DNA of 64,000 nt, from assembly GCA_023954175.1 (NCBI GenBank), contig JAMLIM010000006.1, forward strand, positions 20,388 through 84,387. The letters run 5' to 3'. Position numbers and translations under genes: made by a program. The notes under the pieces were generated by a model, which did no database searches, was not told where the DNA came from, and saw only the letters and a list, made by a program, of their open reading frames with translations. Position 1 is the stretch's first letter. Each line of letters opens with the position of its first letter. Of the stretch, positions 36,112 to 44,961 are shown piece by piece. This stretch comes from Rhizobacter sp. (lineage in GTDB: Bacteria > Pseudomonadota > Gammaproteobacteria > Burkholderiales > Burkholderiaceae_C).

Positions 36112-36729
36112 ATGACCGAAGTGATCCTGATCCGCCACGGCGAGACCGACTGGAACGTGCAGGGGCGCTTCCAGGGCCAGATCGACGTCCCGCTGAACGC
36201 CTTCGGCGAGCGCCAGGCCGTGCGCATGGCGACGCGGCTGGCGCAGGAGCGCGTCGACGTGATGTACTGCAGCGACCTGCTGCGCACGCGCCAGACGGCC
36301 GCCCCCGCGGAGCGCGAGTTGCGCCTCAGCGCGGCGCCCGACGCCGCGCTGCGCGAGCAGCATTTCGGCGTCCTCGAAGGCCTGAGCTTCGAGGAGGTGC
36401 GTGCGCGCCATCCGAACGAGCTCGCCGGCTGGATGCTGCACGACCCCGACTACACGCTGCCCGAGGGCGAGAGCGTGCGGCGCTTTCACGCGCGCGTCGT
36501 CGGCGCTTTGAATGCGCTCGCGGCGCGCCATGCGGGACAGCGCCTGGCCGTGGTGACGCATGGCGGCGTGCTCGACATGCTCTACCGCACGGTGCATGGC
36601 CTGCCCCTCACCGGTGAACGCGCCTGCCCGATCCCGAACGCCGGCCTGAACCGGTTGCGCGTGCAGGGCGAGCGGCTGCAGATCGTGACCTGGGCCGACG
36701 ATGCCCACCTCGACGGGCTGACCCGTTGA
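36112..36729 (+). CDS. Histidine phosphatase family protein (GpmB/CobC-like)
   Basis: 205 residues. [11 protein letters not shown] at the N-terminus contains the phosphohistidine; the second His is in [11 protein letters not shown] near 145; Arg and Glu partners lie in [10 protein letters not shown] and [16 protein letters not shown]. This is the classical broad-specificity phosphatase or 2,3-bisphosphoglycerate-independent-like mutase group. An in-frame GTG seven codons upstream (36091) is an alternative start. It is followed after 55 bases by the enolase-superfamily gene. Confidence 0.9.
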   Translation: MTEVILIRHGETDWNVQGRFQGQIDVPLNAFGERQAVRMATRLAQERVDVMYCSDLLRTRQTAAPAERELRLSAAPDAALREQHFGVLEGLSFEEVRARHPNELAGWMLHDPDYTLPEGESVRRFHARVVGALNALAARHAGQRLAVVTHGGVLDMLYRTVHGLPLTGERACPIPNAGLNRLRVQGERLQIVTWADDAHLDGLTR

Positions 36730-36784
36730 GCGGGCTCGACGCGGCGATCGAGGCACGCTGAAGCAGCGCAACGGAGTCACGCGA

Positions 36785-37882
36785 ATGTCCGTCGTCGAGT
36801 CCGTCAGTGCGCGCCTGTTTCGGGTGCCGCTCGCCGAGGCCCTGGTCGATGCCAAGCATGGCACGCACACGCACTTCGAGCTGATCACGGTCACGCTGCG
36901 TCTGGCCGACGGCAGCGAGGGCACCGGCTACACCTACACCGGCGGCCGCGGCGGCGCGTCGATCGTGGCCCTGATCACGCACGATCTCGCACCCTGGCTG
37001 ATCGGGCGCGACGCCGCGCCGGTCGAGGCGCTGCACGATGCGATGCAGTGGCACCTGCACTATGTCGGCCGCGGCGGCATTGCGTCGTTCGCGATTTCGG
37101 CGATCGACATCGCGCTGTGGGACGTACGCGGCAAGCAGCGTGGCGAATCGCTCGCCCGCATGGCGGGCGGCGCGAGCGACCGCTGCCGCGCCTACTGCGG
37201 CGGCATCGATCTGGCCTACCCGCTGCCGCGCCTGCTGGAGAGCGTCGCGGGCTATCTGGCGCGCGGCTTCAACGGCGTCAAGATCAAGGTCGGCCAGCCC
37301 GCGCTGGCCGACGATGTCGAGCGGGTACGCGCGGTGCGTGAGCTGCTCGGTGACGGCACGGCCTTCATGGTGGACGCCAACTATTCGCTCGACGAGGCGC
37401 AGGCGATCGCTGCCGCGCGCGCCTTCGCGCCCTTCGATCTGCTCTGGTTCGAGGAGCCGACCCTGCCCGACGACTTCGCCGCCTACGGCCGCATCGCCCG
37501 CGCGACCGGCATGCCGCTCGCGATGGGCGAGAACCTGCACACGCTGCAGGAGTTCGAGCACGCCTTCGAACGGGCCGCGTTGTCGTTCATTCAACCCGAT
37601 GCATCGAACTGCGGCGGCATCACCGGCTGGCTGCGCGTCGCTCAGCGCGCACGTGCGCTCGGCATCCCGGTGTGCAGCCACGGCATGCAGGAGCTGCACG
37701 TCAGCCTGCTCGCCGCGCAGCCGCACGCCGGCTGGCTCGAGGTGCACGCCTTTCCGATCGACGCCTACACCCGACGGCCGCTGGTGGTCGAGGATCATCT
37801 CGCGGTCGCGCCGGACGCGCCCGGCGTCGGCGTCGAGTTCGACTGGGCGCGGCTGGCACCGTTCGAGGCCGGCGCGCGCTGA
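36785..37882 (+). CDS. Enolase-superfamily enzyme (mandelate racemase/muconate lactonizing group)
   Basis: 365 residues. The capping domain is followed by a TIM barrel with the KIKVG lysine pair near 164-168, metal ligands in VDANYS (Asp near 195), WFEEP (Glu near 221) and MGENLH (Glu near 247), and a C-terminal SHGMQEL His near 298. These positions parallel mandelate racemase. Such enzymes abstract a proton alpha to a carboxylate, typically as sugar-acid dehydratases or racemases. No sugar-acid transporter or dehydrogenase is adjacent, so substrate is unknown. Confidence 0.9.
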   Translation: MSVVESVSARLFRVPLAEALVDAKHGTHTHFELITVTLRLADGSEGTGYTYTGGRGGASIVALITHDLAPWLIGRDAAPVEALHDAMQWHLHYVGRGGIASFAISAIDIALWDVRGKQRGESLARMAGGASDRCRAYCGGIDLAYPLPRLLESVAGYLARGFNGVKIKVGQPALADDVERVRAVRELLGDGTAFMVDANYSLDEAQAIAAARAFAPFDLLWFEEPTLPDDFAAYGRIARATGMPLAMGENLHTLQEFEHAFERAALSFIQPDASNCGGITGWLRVAQRARALGIPVCSHGMQELHVSLLAAQPHAGWLEVHAFPIDAYTRRPLVVEDHLAVAPDAPGVGVEFDWARLAPFEAGAR

Positions 37883-37952
37883 GGCCGATCGCGCTATCGT
37901 CGGTCGTTATGACCAAGGTCATGTCCGCCGTCACGTTCCAGCGGGTGTGCAC

Positions 37953-39095
37953 ATGAATGCCCTCGGCAAGCGCGCCCAAGGCCTGCGCCTGGAACGCATC
38001 AAGTCCTCGCTGCTGTGGGCGGGCGAGAGATTTCGCAACGTTCACCCGATCGCACCCGGCCTGCAGGACACGAGCGCGCCGCGGCCGACGCTGACCGAGT
38101 TCCTGTGCGGCGGCGACCGGCGCGTGCCGCGCGGCCCGCTGCCCGCGCTCGACCCGCGCGAGGCGTGGCTGCGCCAACCGGCGAGCGGCCTGCGCGCGAC
38201 CTGGCTCGGCCACTCGACGGTGCTGATCGAGATCGACGGCCTGCGCGTGCTGACCGACCCGGTGTGGGGCCCGCGCGCGTCGCCCTCGCGCATCGCCGGG
38301 CCCAAGCGCTTCCAGCCGGTGCCGGTGCGTCTTTCGGCGCTGGCGCAGATCGATCTGGTCATCGTCTCGCACGACCACTACGACCACCTCGACTTCCCGA
38401 CGATTCGGGAACTGGCGAAGCGTGGCGTGCCCTTCGTCACCTCCCTCGGTGTCGGCGCGCACCTCGAAGCCTGGGGCGTGGCGCCGGATCGCATCACCGA
38501 GCTCGACTGGTGGGAGTCGCATCGCCTGCCGAACAGTGACCTGACCGTCACCGCGGCACCGTCGCAGCACTTCTCCGGCCGTGCGCTGAAGGACCACAAC
38601 GCGACGCTGTGGTCGTCGCTCGTGATCCGCGGCAATCGCCATGCGGTCTTCTTCAGCGGCGACACCGGCTTGACCTCGCAGTACGTCGAGATCCGCGAAC
38701 GGCTCGGCCCGTTCGACCTCGTGATGCTCGAGGTGGGCGCGTTCCACCCGTCCTGGGGCCACATCCACCTCGGCCCCGAGAACGCGTTGAAGGCGTACGA
38801 ACTGCTCGGCGGCGGTGCCTTCCTGCCGGTGCACTGGGGCACGTTCAGCCTTGCGCTGCACGCCTGGGATGCGCCGGCCGAGACGCTGCTCGCGCTCGGC
38901 CCGCAGCGCGGCGCGCGACTCGTGATGCCGCGCCTGGGTGAACCGATCGAACCCGCCCACGCGCCGCCGCCGGCGCCGTGGTGGCGCGGCGTCGACGAGT
39001 TGCGCCGCGGCCGGCCTCAGCGCCCTGCCGACGAACCGGCGCCGGCCACCCTGCCCGCGAACATGCCGGCGAACATGCCCTGGCCGCCGGACTGA
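37953..39095 (+). CDS. MBL-fold metallo-hydrolase (NAPE-PLD / UlaG-like)
   Basis: 380 residues from the ATG at 37953. An N-terminal segment leads into the fold at LRATWLGHSTVLIEI. The metal motif SHDHYDHLD lies near 135, further ligands in SQHFSGR near 206, FFSGDTG near 231 and VHWGTFSL near 293. This arrangement is that of NAPE-PLD/RomA-type hydrolases, which act on lipid or lactone phosphodiesters. A short inverted repeat ATGACC-AA-GGTCAT (37909-37922) lies 31 bases upstream. The C-terminus carries a 12-base tandem duplication encoding ANMPANMP. Confidence 0.87.
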   Translation: MNALGKRAQGLRLERIKSSLLWAGERFRNVHPIAPGLQDTSAPRPTLTEFLCGGDRRVPRGPLPALDPREAWLRQPASGLRATWLGHSTVLIEIDGLRVLTDPVWGPRASPSRIAGPKRFQPVPVRLSALAQIDLVIVSHDHYDHLDFPTIRELAKRGVPFVTSLGVGAHLEAWGVAPDRITELDWWESHRLPNSDLTVTAAPSQHFSGRALKDHNATLWSSLVIRGNRHAVFFSGDTGLTSQYVEIRERLGPFDLVMLEVGAFHPSWGHIHLGPENALKAYELLGGGAFLPVHWGTFSLALHAWDAPAETLLALGPQRGARLVMPRLGEPIEPAHAPPPAPWWRGVDELRRGRPQRPADEPAPATLPANMPANMPWPPD

Positions 39096-39185
39096 GGGCC
39101 TCTCGGCGGCGCTCGACCTGAGCGGTATGCGGTCGCCGTCACAGCGTGGAAGGGTCCCGCGCCCTGGCCGGCGTCTTCTTTCGTT

Positions 39186-41093
39186 TCAGGGATACAGCGG
39201 GGCCAACGCATCGCTGCGCTGCCCCGGCGAGCCCTGCCGGCGCTGGCGCAGCCCCTTGCCGAGCGCCTGCCACAGCGCCGTGCCGTCCCAGGCGCGGGTG
39301 GCGGCACCGTACAGGCTGCGGTCGAGCGCGCGCACTTCGTCGGCGCCGGCATCGATCCGGTCGGCCAGCTCGCCGAGCCCGCGCGGCGGACGCTCCGGCC
39401 ACTCGGCGCGCGCGAGTTCGAGCAGCGCGCGCGCCGCGGCCTCACGGTCCCCGTCTCGACAGGCCTGCTGCAGCGATCTCAGGCTCGCCCGCGTGCCCGG
39501 TGGCGGCGGCGCGGTCGGCGCTTGCGCTGATGTGCTCGGCACGCCCGGCGTTGCGCGGCGGCGCATCCACCATACGGTGATCCCGCCGCCCAGCAGCAGG
39601 GCCAGGCCCGACGCTGCCCAGGCGCCGTGATCGCGGATCGCTTCGGCGGCACGCGCCTGCCATGAAGCCGCTGCTTCACCGGGCGACTTCGCCGCGGCGG
39701 TGGTTGTGCTTGCGGTCGCCGCAGCGGAAGGCACAGGCGTTGCACCCGTCGCGACCGACGGTACAGCGGGCGCAACACCGGGCGCGACCTGGAAGTGCTG
39801 CGCCGCCACTTCGGCCCGACGCTGAACGTTGTCGCGCGTGTCCCACCAGGGCAGTTCGGCCGGCGCGACGTCGAGCGTGCCGGCCGCGGTCGGGATGTAG
39901 GTCACGGTCTGCTTGCTGATGCCGTAGATCGTCGTGCCATCGGTGCGGCTCTGGTTGTCCGGCGCATCGGCATAGAGGCGCGCGTTGGCCGGTTGCGCGA
40001 GCGTCAGCGCCGGGATCTGCGACGCCGCCAGCCCCTTGGCTTCGATCGTCAACGTGCGCGTCACCGGCTCGCCCGCCTTGAACACCGGCGCGCCGTCGGC
40101 CCAGCTGTCGTGCAGGCGGATCTGCTCGGCCGGCAGCCACTGTGCCTGCGCGCCGGCCGGCCGCGGCCGAACGTCGAGCGTCAGGGTCTGGGCGCTCGCG
40201 GCGACGGGCCGCATCGTCGCACCGAGCGACAGCCCGCCGAGCAGCCCGTTGCGAAGCGCCGGGTTGTTGGCGAAGGGCGAGTTGCGCAGCATCTCGGCCA
40301 TCAGGTCGTCACCCGAGCCATCGTCGCGCGCCGGGTTGCGCGGCACTTCCGCGCTGCCACGAAAGACGGCGGGCGCGATGCGCAAGGTGCCGCTCTTCTC
40401 CGGCGAGATCGCGTAGTGACGCTCGATCAGCGTGTAGTCCCTGCCGTGCAGCGTGACGGTCTTGCGCTCTTCCGCGCCGAGCTGCTCGATCACCGCGTCG
40501 GGCGAGGTCGGCGCCGTCAAGTTGCCGGAGCGCACGCTGCCGTCGGCATAGAGCCGCACCGTGTAGGGCACCTGCTGCTGGACATAGACCGGCTTGCCCT
40601 CTGCCGCGCTGTCGACCTCCATGAACACCGCGGTGCCGGGCGCTGCGCTGCCGGTGTCGGCGGCTCCGGAGGGGTTGGCCGCCGCCGCCGGCGCGGCGAC
40701 TTGCAGTTGCAGCGCGCCGGTCTGCTCGCTGCCGACCGTGATCGGCGCAATGTCGATGCTGCCCTGGCGCCGCGGCAACAACTGCACTGTCCAGCGCATG
40801 CGGTCGGAGCGGTGGAAGTTGATGATGCGAATCTCGCTGCTCTGGCTGCTGCTCAGCAGGTCGAAGTCCTTGCGCAGCGGCTCCAGGTCGGGTTTGGCGC
40901 CGGAGGGCGACCCCTCGCTCTCGATCGTCAGCGTCAGCGGCTGACCCAGGGGCACGCTGCTGCGATCGAGGCTGGCGCTGACGGCGGCCCAGCCGGCATG
41001 GGCGGCGCCGAGCAGCGCCGTCGCGAGCACTGCCAGCCGCAATTTCGCGAAGGGCCCGCGGCCCCGGCGGAATCTTGTTGCTTGACGAGCCAT
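39186..41093 (-). CDS. batD: BatD-family protein (aerotolerance operon)
   Basis: 635 residues from the ATG at 41093. Signal peptide about 17-36 (LRLAVLATALLGAAHAGWA). The large periplasmic region begins SASLDRSSVPLGQPLTLTIES and contains several beta-rich modules, including TVRLYADGSVRSGNL and RTLTIEAKGLAAS. A single membrane helix follows near residue 495 (HGAWAASGLALLLGGGITVWWM), then a cytoplasmic tail. This is the BatD layout. The protein is thought to act with the VWA proteins BatA/BatB in the envelope; the exact function is unknown. It starts one base after the batBC stop and ends the operon. Confidence 0.88.
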   Translation of the reverse strand: MARQATRFRRGRGPFAKLRLAVLATALLGAAHAGWAAVSASLDRSSVPLGQPLTLTIESEGSPSGAKPDLEPLRKDFDLLSSSQSSEIRIINFHRSDRMRWTVQLLPRRQGSIDIAPITVGSEQTGALQLQVAAPAAAANPSGAADTGSAAPGTAVFMEVDSAAEGKPVYVQQQVPYTVRLYADGSVRSGNLTAPTSPDAVIEQLGAEERKTVTLHGRDYTLIERHYAISPEKSGTLRIAPAVFRGSAEVPRNPARDDGSGDDLMAEMLRNSPFANNPALRNGLLGGLSLGATMRPVAASAQTLTLDVRPRPAGAQAQWLPAEQIRLHDSWADGAPVFKAGEPVTRTLTIEAKGLAASQIPALTLAQPANARLYADAPDNQSRTDGTTIYGISKQTVTYIPTAAGTLDVAPAELPWWDTRDNVQRRAEVAAQHFQVAPGVAPAVPSVATGATPVPSAAATASTTTAAAKSPGEAAASWQARAAEAIRDHGAWAASGLALLLGGGITVWWMRRRATPGVPSTSAQAPTAPPPPGTRASLRSLQQACRDGDREAAARALLELARAEWPERPPRGLGELADRIDAGADEVRALDRSLYGAATRAWDGTALWQALGKGLRQRRQGSPGQRSDALAPLYP

Positions 41094-41094
41094 G

Positions 41095-43356
41095 TCAACC
41101 TCCACCCGCGCGGGCACCTTCATTCGCGCGTTGCTGATACTGGTAGAGAAACTTGCGCCGCAGCAGGCCGCCCGGATCGTCGGGGATGCGGCGCAGCCAC
41201 TGCTCCGCGGCGAGTTGTTCCTCGGTCGGGATCGGCTGTGCGCCCGGCACCGCGCCGTTCGCCTGCGGCTGCGCGCCCGCGGTGGCCTGCAGGGGCGCTG
41301 GCGATGAGGCGCGCTTCTGAGCCTGCGTCTGAGACGGCGCCTGTGTCTGAGCTGGCGCGGCATCGCCCGCTTTCGGCGCGCCTGCCGCATCCTTCGCCGC
41401 CAGCTTCGCAGCGGCGTCGGCGAACGTGTCACCTGGCTTCGGCGCGGGCTGCCCCGGCGCCTGGGCCGCAGAGGCGTTCCGGCCCTGTTCGCTGCCCGCC
41501 GGCTGCGCATCGCTGTTCCTGGCCTCACGCGGGGATGTCGACGAGGCCTCGGGCTTCTGGCCGGACGACGCGGAAGCGGAAGCCGAGGACGTGTCGGGCT
41601 TGCCGGTGCCGTCCGGCTGCGAATTCGCGTCGCCCTGCGACGTGTTCTTCGCGCCGTCGGTGGCTGACTTGTCCGTCGACGAACCGTCCTTGGTGTTCGA
41701 TGCCTGCTGCTGACCTTGCTGGCCCTGCTGGCCCTGCTGGCCCTGCTGGCCCTGCTGCGGCCCGCCTTGCCCGCTTTGCGAAGGTTCGCCCGCTTGCTTC
41801 GCGTCCTGCGGCTTGTCGCCTTGGGCCTGCTTCTGCGCCTGCTGTTTGCGCAGCAGCGCCTCGACCGCGGCCTTGTTGGCCTTGGCGTCGGCGTCGTTCG
41901 GATTGGCGGCGAGCGCCTTGTCGTAGGCTGCCACCGCGTCGCTGTAGCGGCCGAGCTGGGCGAGGGCATTGCCGCGGTTGTAGTCGGCGTGCGGGCCGCT
42001 CGCGCGCGAGAAGTTCTCGAGCGCCGACGCGTAGTTGCCGAGCTTGTACTCGGCGCTGCCCCGTTGTTCGGCGTCGGTCGCGAGCTTGGCCGCCTTGGCG
42101 TAGTCGCCTGCCTTCATCGCCGCCGCGGCCTGCTGGTCGGGGCGCAGCCAGGCGTCGCGCCAACCCGCTGCGTGCGCCGGCGTCGGCGGCACGAGCAGCG
42201 CGCCCAGCGTGACGAGGCCGGCCAGCGCCAGCACAGCCGCCGGGCGTTCGCGCGACGCTTTGGAGGACGGTTTGGGCGACGGCTTGGGCGACGGCACGGC
42301 GGGGGCCGCCGCAGCGTCGATCAGCGCATTGCGGCGGAACGCGAGCGCGGCCAGCGGCAGCAGCAACAGCACGAGCCACGGGCCTTCGTCGACCCAGGCG
42401 CTGGCCGCCGCCCCCTGCTTGCTGGCCGCGGCGTCGGTATGCGCCTGCGAGCCGGTGTCGAGCAGCGCACGCAGCGCGTCGCCGCTGCCGCTGATCGGCA
42501 GGTACGCACCGCCGCCGGCGCGCGCGATGGCTTGCAGCGCGGCGGCGTCCAGTCGCGCGATCTCGGGCTTGCCGGCCGCGTCGCGCAACAGGCGGCCCTG
42601 GGCGTCGAGCAGCGGCGCGCCCTGCTCGGTCCCGACGCCGACCACCGACACGCGGTAGCCCTCCTGGCGCAGCCGGGCGGCGGCTTCGGCGGCCGCATCG
42701 GCATGCGCGGCGTCCACGCCGTCGGCGATCAGCAGCAGCTCGCCGCTGCTCACGCCGGCCTGGCGCATCAACTCCGCACCCTTGAGCAGGCCGAGGTCCG
42801 CTCGGTTGCCCTGCACCGGCATGATGTCCGGGCTCAGTGCCTTGAGCAGCGCGCTCACGGTGTTCGCGTCGCGCGTCAGCGGCGCGACGGCGAAGGCGTC
42901 GCCCGCATAGGCGACGAGGCCGGTCTGCCCTTCGCCGCCCAGCGCGAGCACGTCCTCCACCTTGAAGCGGGCGCGCTCCAGGCGCGACGGCTTCAGGTCG
43001 GTCGCCAGCATCGATGTCGACAGGTCGAGCACGACGACGCGCGCGGCGCTCGTCTGGAACACCGGCTGCGGCTTCTTCTGCCATGTCGGGCCGGCGAGCG
43101 CAAGCACGGCGATCGTCCAGCCCGCGGCCACCATGACCATGGTGCGGCCCACCGTTCGGCCCATCGTGCGGCCGCCCATGCCCGAGCGGCCGGCACCGGG
43201 GCCGCCGATCGTCAGCAGCGGCAGCAAAGGGGCGTCGATGGCGCGCTGCCAGGGGTTGTCGCCGCCGCCGTGGCGCGCCAGGCGCCAGGCGAGCAGGGCG
43301 AGCGGCAGCAGCGCGAGCAACCACAGCGGCCGGATGAAATGAAAAGCCTCAGGCAT
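41095..43356 (-). CDS. BatB-BatC fusion (VWA domain plus TPR domain)
   Basis: 753 residues from the ATG at 43356, overlapping the batA stop by 8 bases. Membrane helices at about 10-27 and 73-92 precede a VWA domain with MIDAS VVLDLSTSM near 106. A helix (PWLVLLLLPLAALAF), a PSPKPSPKPSSK linker and another helix lead to a TPR region with YKLGNYASALENFSRA, YNRGNALAQLGRYSDAVAAYDKAL and NPNDADAKANKAAVEALL. The last 230 residues are Gln/Ala/Pro/Ser-rich, with a QGQ repeat, and end with RRIPDDPGGLLRRKFLYQYQQR, typical of BatC C-termini. batB and batC are separate genes in many bacteria. Confidence 0.88.
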   Translation of the reverse strand: MPEAFHFIRPLWLLALLPLALLAWRLARHGGGDNPWQRAIDAPLLPLLTIGGPGAGRSGMGGRTMGRTVGRTMVMVAAGWTIAVLALAGPTWQKKPQPVFQTSAARVVVLDLSTSMLATDLKPSRLERARFKVEDVLALGGEGQTGLVAYAGDAFAVAPLTRDANTVSALLKALSPDIMPVQGNRADLGLLKGAELMRQAGVSSGELLLIADGVDAAHADAAAEAAARLRQEGYRVSVVGVGTEQGAPLLDAQGRLLRDAAGKPEIARLDAAALQAIARAGGGAYLPISGSGDALRALLDTGSQAHTDAAASKQGAAASAWVDEGPWLVLLLLPLAALAFRRNALIDAAAAPAVPSPKPSPKPSSKASRERPAAVLALAGLVTLGALLVPPTPAHAAGWRDAWLRPDQQAAAAMKAGDYAKAAKLATDAEQRGSAEYKLGNYASALENFSRASGPHADYNRGNALAQLGRYSDAVAAYDKALAANPNDADAKANKAAVEALLRKQQAQKQAQGDKPQDAKQAGEPSQSGQGGPQQGQQGQQGQQGQQGQQQASNTKDGSSTDKSATDGAKNTSQGDANSQPDGTGKPDTSSASASASSGQKPEASSTSPREARNSDAQPAGSEQGRNASAAQAPGQPAPKPGDTFADAAAKLAAKDAAGAPKAGDAAPAQTQAPSQTQAQKRASSPAPLQATAGAQPQANGAVPGAQPIPTEEQLAAEQWLRRIPDDPGGLLRRKFLYQYQQRANEGARAGGG
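41716..41758 (-). repeat. 9-bp tandem repeat in batBC (QGQ repeat)
   Basis: A nine-base unit (CTGCTGGCC on the plus strand) repeats nearly five times and encodes QGQ units in the low-complexity linker of the BatC part. In frame, so length variation would not break the gene. Confidence 0.9.
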
Positions 43357-44404
43357 GCTTGCCCCCCGCTGCGCGTGGCCGCGACCAGAGCGCACCCGCA
43401 CCGGCACCCGCACCCGCACCCCCACCCGCGCCCGTACCAGACAGGCCGAGGGCGACGAGCACGCTCAGCAGCAGCGCGGCCGCCAGCGGCCAGACGTAGA
43501 GCTCCTCGACCGGCCGCCAGCTCTGCGCGTCCTTCGACAGCGGTTCGATCTTGTCGAGCTCGGCATAGATCTGCGCCAGGCTCACGACGTCGGCGGCGCG
43601 GAAGTAGCGCCCGCCGGTCTTCTTCGCGATCGCCCTCAGCGTGTCTTCGTCGAGGTCGCCCTGCACCGTCTGCGAGAAGCCGAACGGCCCGCGCATCACG
43701 ATCTGGTCGCTGCCGACGCCGATCGTGTAGATGCGCACGCCGTCCTGCGCCGCGAGGTCGGCCGCCTTCAGCGGGTCGACGCTGCCGGCGTTGCTCGCGC
43801 CGTCGGTGAGGAGCACCAGCACGCGGTTGCCGGCCGGCTCGTCGCGCAGCCGCTTGATCGCGAGGCCGATGGCGTCGCCGATGGCAGTCTGCTGCCCGGC
43901 AAGCCCGATCTGCGCCTCGTCGAGCAGCGTGTGCACGGTGCTGCGGTCGAGCGTCAGCGGTGCCTGCACGTAGGCCTGGTCGCCGAACAGGATGAGGCCG
44001 ATGCGGTCGCCGGTGCGGCGTTCGATGAAGTCGCCGGCGACGGCCTTGACGGCTTCGAGCCGGCTCACGTCACGGTTGACGATTTGCATGTCGGGCGTCT
44101 GCATCGAGCCCGACAGATCGACCGCCAGCATCAGGCTGCGGCCGGTGACGGGCACGTGCACCGTCTCGCCGACCTGCTGCGGGCGCGCGGCGGCCAGCAC
44201 CAGCAGCAGCCAGGCGAGCGCCGCCACGAGCGGCCACACGCGCGAGCGGCGCGCCGCCGGCCCCGCGAGCGCCGCCTGCACCGCCTGCGGGAATGGAAAG
44301 CGCAGCGCGGCCAACTGCGGCGCGCTCGCCGCCGGCAACCACCACGCCAGCAAGGGCAAGGGCAGCGCGGCGAGCAGCCAGGGCCATGCGAGTTGCAGGT
44401 TCAT
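43349..44404 (-). CDS. batA: BatA: VWA-domain inner-membrane protein of the aerotolerance operon
   Basis: 351 residues. Two N-terminal membrane helices (about 5-25, 57-75) precede a VWA domain with the complete MIDAS DLSGSM near 95, Thr in DGASNAGS and Asp-rich motifs. A final helix (VWPLAAALLLSVLVALGL) follows, then a Gly/Ala tail GTGAGGGAGAGAGAGA encoded by six-base repeats. It probably assembles with BatB/BatD and is loaded or remodelled by the MoxR AAA+ ATPase. Its start overlaps the DUF4381 stop by four bases. Confidence 0.92.
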   Translation of the reverse strand: MNLQLAWPWLLAALPLPLLAWWLPAASAPQLAALRFPFPQAVQAALAGPAARRSRVWPLVAALAWLLLVLAAARPQQVGETVHVPVTGRSLMLAVDLSGSMQTPDMQIVNRDVSRLEAVKAVAGDFIERRTGDRIGLILFGDQAYVQAPLTLDRSTVHTLLDEAQIGLAGQQTAIGDAIGLAIKRLRDEPAGNRVLVLLTDGASNAGSVDPLKAADLAAQDGVRIYTIGVGSDQIVMRGPFGFSQTVQGDLDEDTLRAIAKKTGGRYFRAADVVSLAQIYAELDKIEPLSKDAQSWRPVEELYVWPLAAALLLSVLVALGLSGTGAGGGAGAGAGAGALWSRPRAAGGKHA

Positions 44405-44961
44405 CGAACGAACTCCGTCACTCGCATTGCGGTCCGTGTGCCCTTGGGGGCGGCGGGGCGTGGGCTCGCGTCAGGCGCCCCGGTGTTGTGCTCGACCCAG
44501 TCGCGCACCAGCGATGTGAAACCATCGATGTCGAGATCGGGCGGCAGATGGCGCCGGTACGGGCCATCGGCAAGCACCCGGCCCGGGCCTTCACTGAAGC
44601 GGCCCTGACCCCCCGTGTCGTCGAGAAAGCGCAGCCAGGCGCCGCCGCTCAGGGACGCGACCTCGCTGCGCGGATAGCGTGTCAGCGCGAGGCGGCGCAG
44701 CAATTCGCCGATCGCCGCCAGCTGCGCCGGCGATCGATCGCCTGCCAGTGCGGCCTGCAACGTTGCCAGCGCGTCGAACACCTGTTGGCGCTGCTGCCGA
44801 ATACGACGCCGCCGCAACCAAACTCGCACGCCCCAGGTGATCAGCGCCAGCAGCACGGCCGCGAGCACCCACCAGCCCGGCGCCGGCGGCCACATCGACG
44901 GCGCGCCGGGAAGGTGGATGTCGCGCAGCGCAAGCGCCTGCGGGGCGGCGGTCGGGTTCAT
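44401..44961 (-). CDS. DUF4381 membrane protein of the bat operon
   Basis: 186 residues from the ATG at 44961. A Pro-rich N-terminal segment (LRDIHLPGAPSMWPPAPGWW) precedes one membrane helix (VLAAVLLALITWGVRVWL, about 33-50) and a basic cytoplasmic region with helices LLRRLALTRYPRSEVASLSGGAWLRFLD. This is the DUF4381 pattern found between DUF58 and batA genes in proteobacteria. Function unknown. Four-base overlaps at both ends place it firmly in the operon. Confidence 0.8.
   Translation of the reverse strand: MNPTAAPQALALRDIHLPGAPSMWPPAPGWWVLAAVLLALITWGVRVWLRRRRIRQQRQQVFDALATLQAALAGDRSPAQLAAIGELLRRLALTRYPRSEVASLSGGAWLRFLDDTGGQGRFSEGPGRVLADGPYRRHLPPDLDIDGFTSLVRDWVEHNTGAPDASPRPAAPKGTRTAMRVTEFVR

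Noticed and set aside
37909-37922. ATGACC-AA-GGTCAT inverted repeat as an operator of the MBL gene
   Set aside because: Only six-base arms, no regulator gene nearby; mentioned in the gene entry but not strong enough for a separate call.
39795-43809. Long plus-strand frames rich in Leu/Arg opposite the bat genes
   Set aside because: They mirror repeats such as QGQ (read as LLALLALL) and have no start context; the minus strand encodes BatA, BatBC and BatD.
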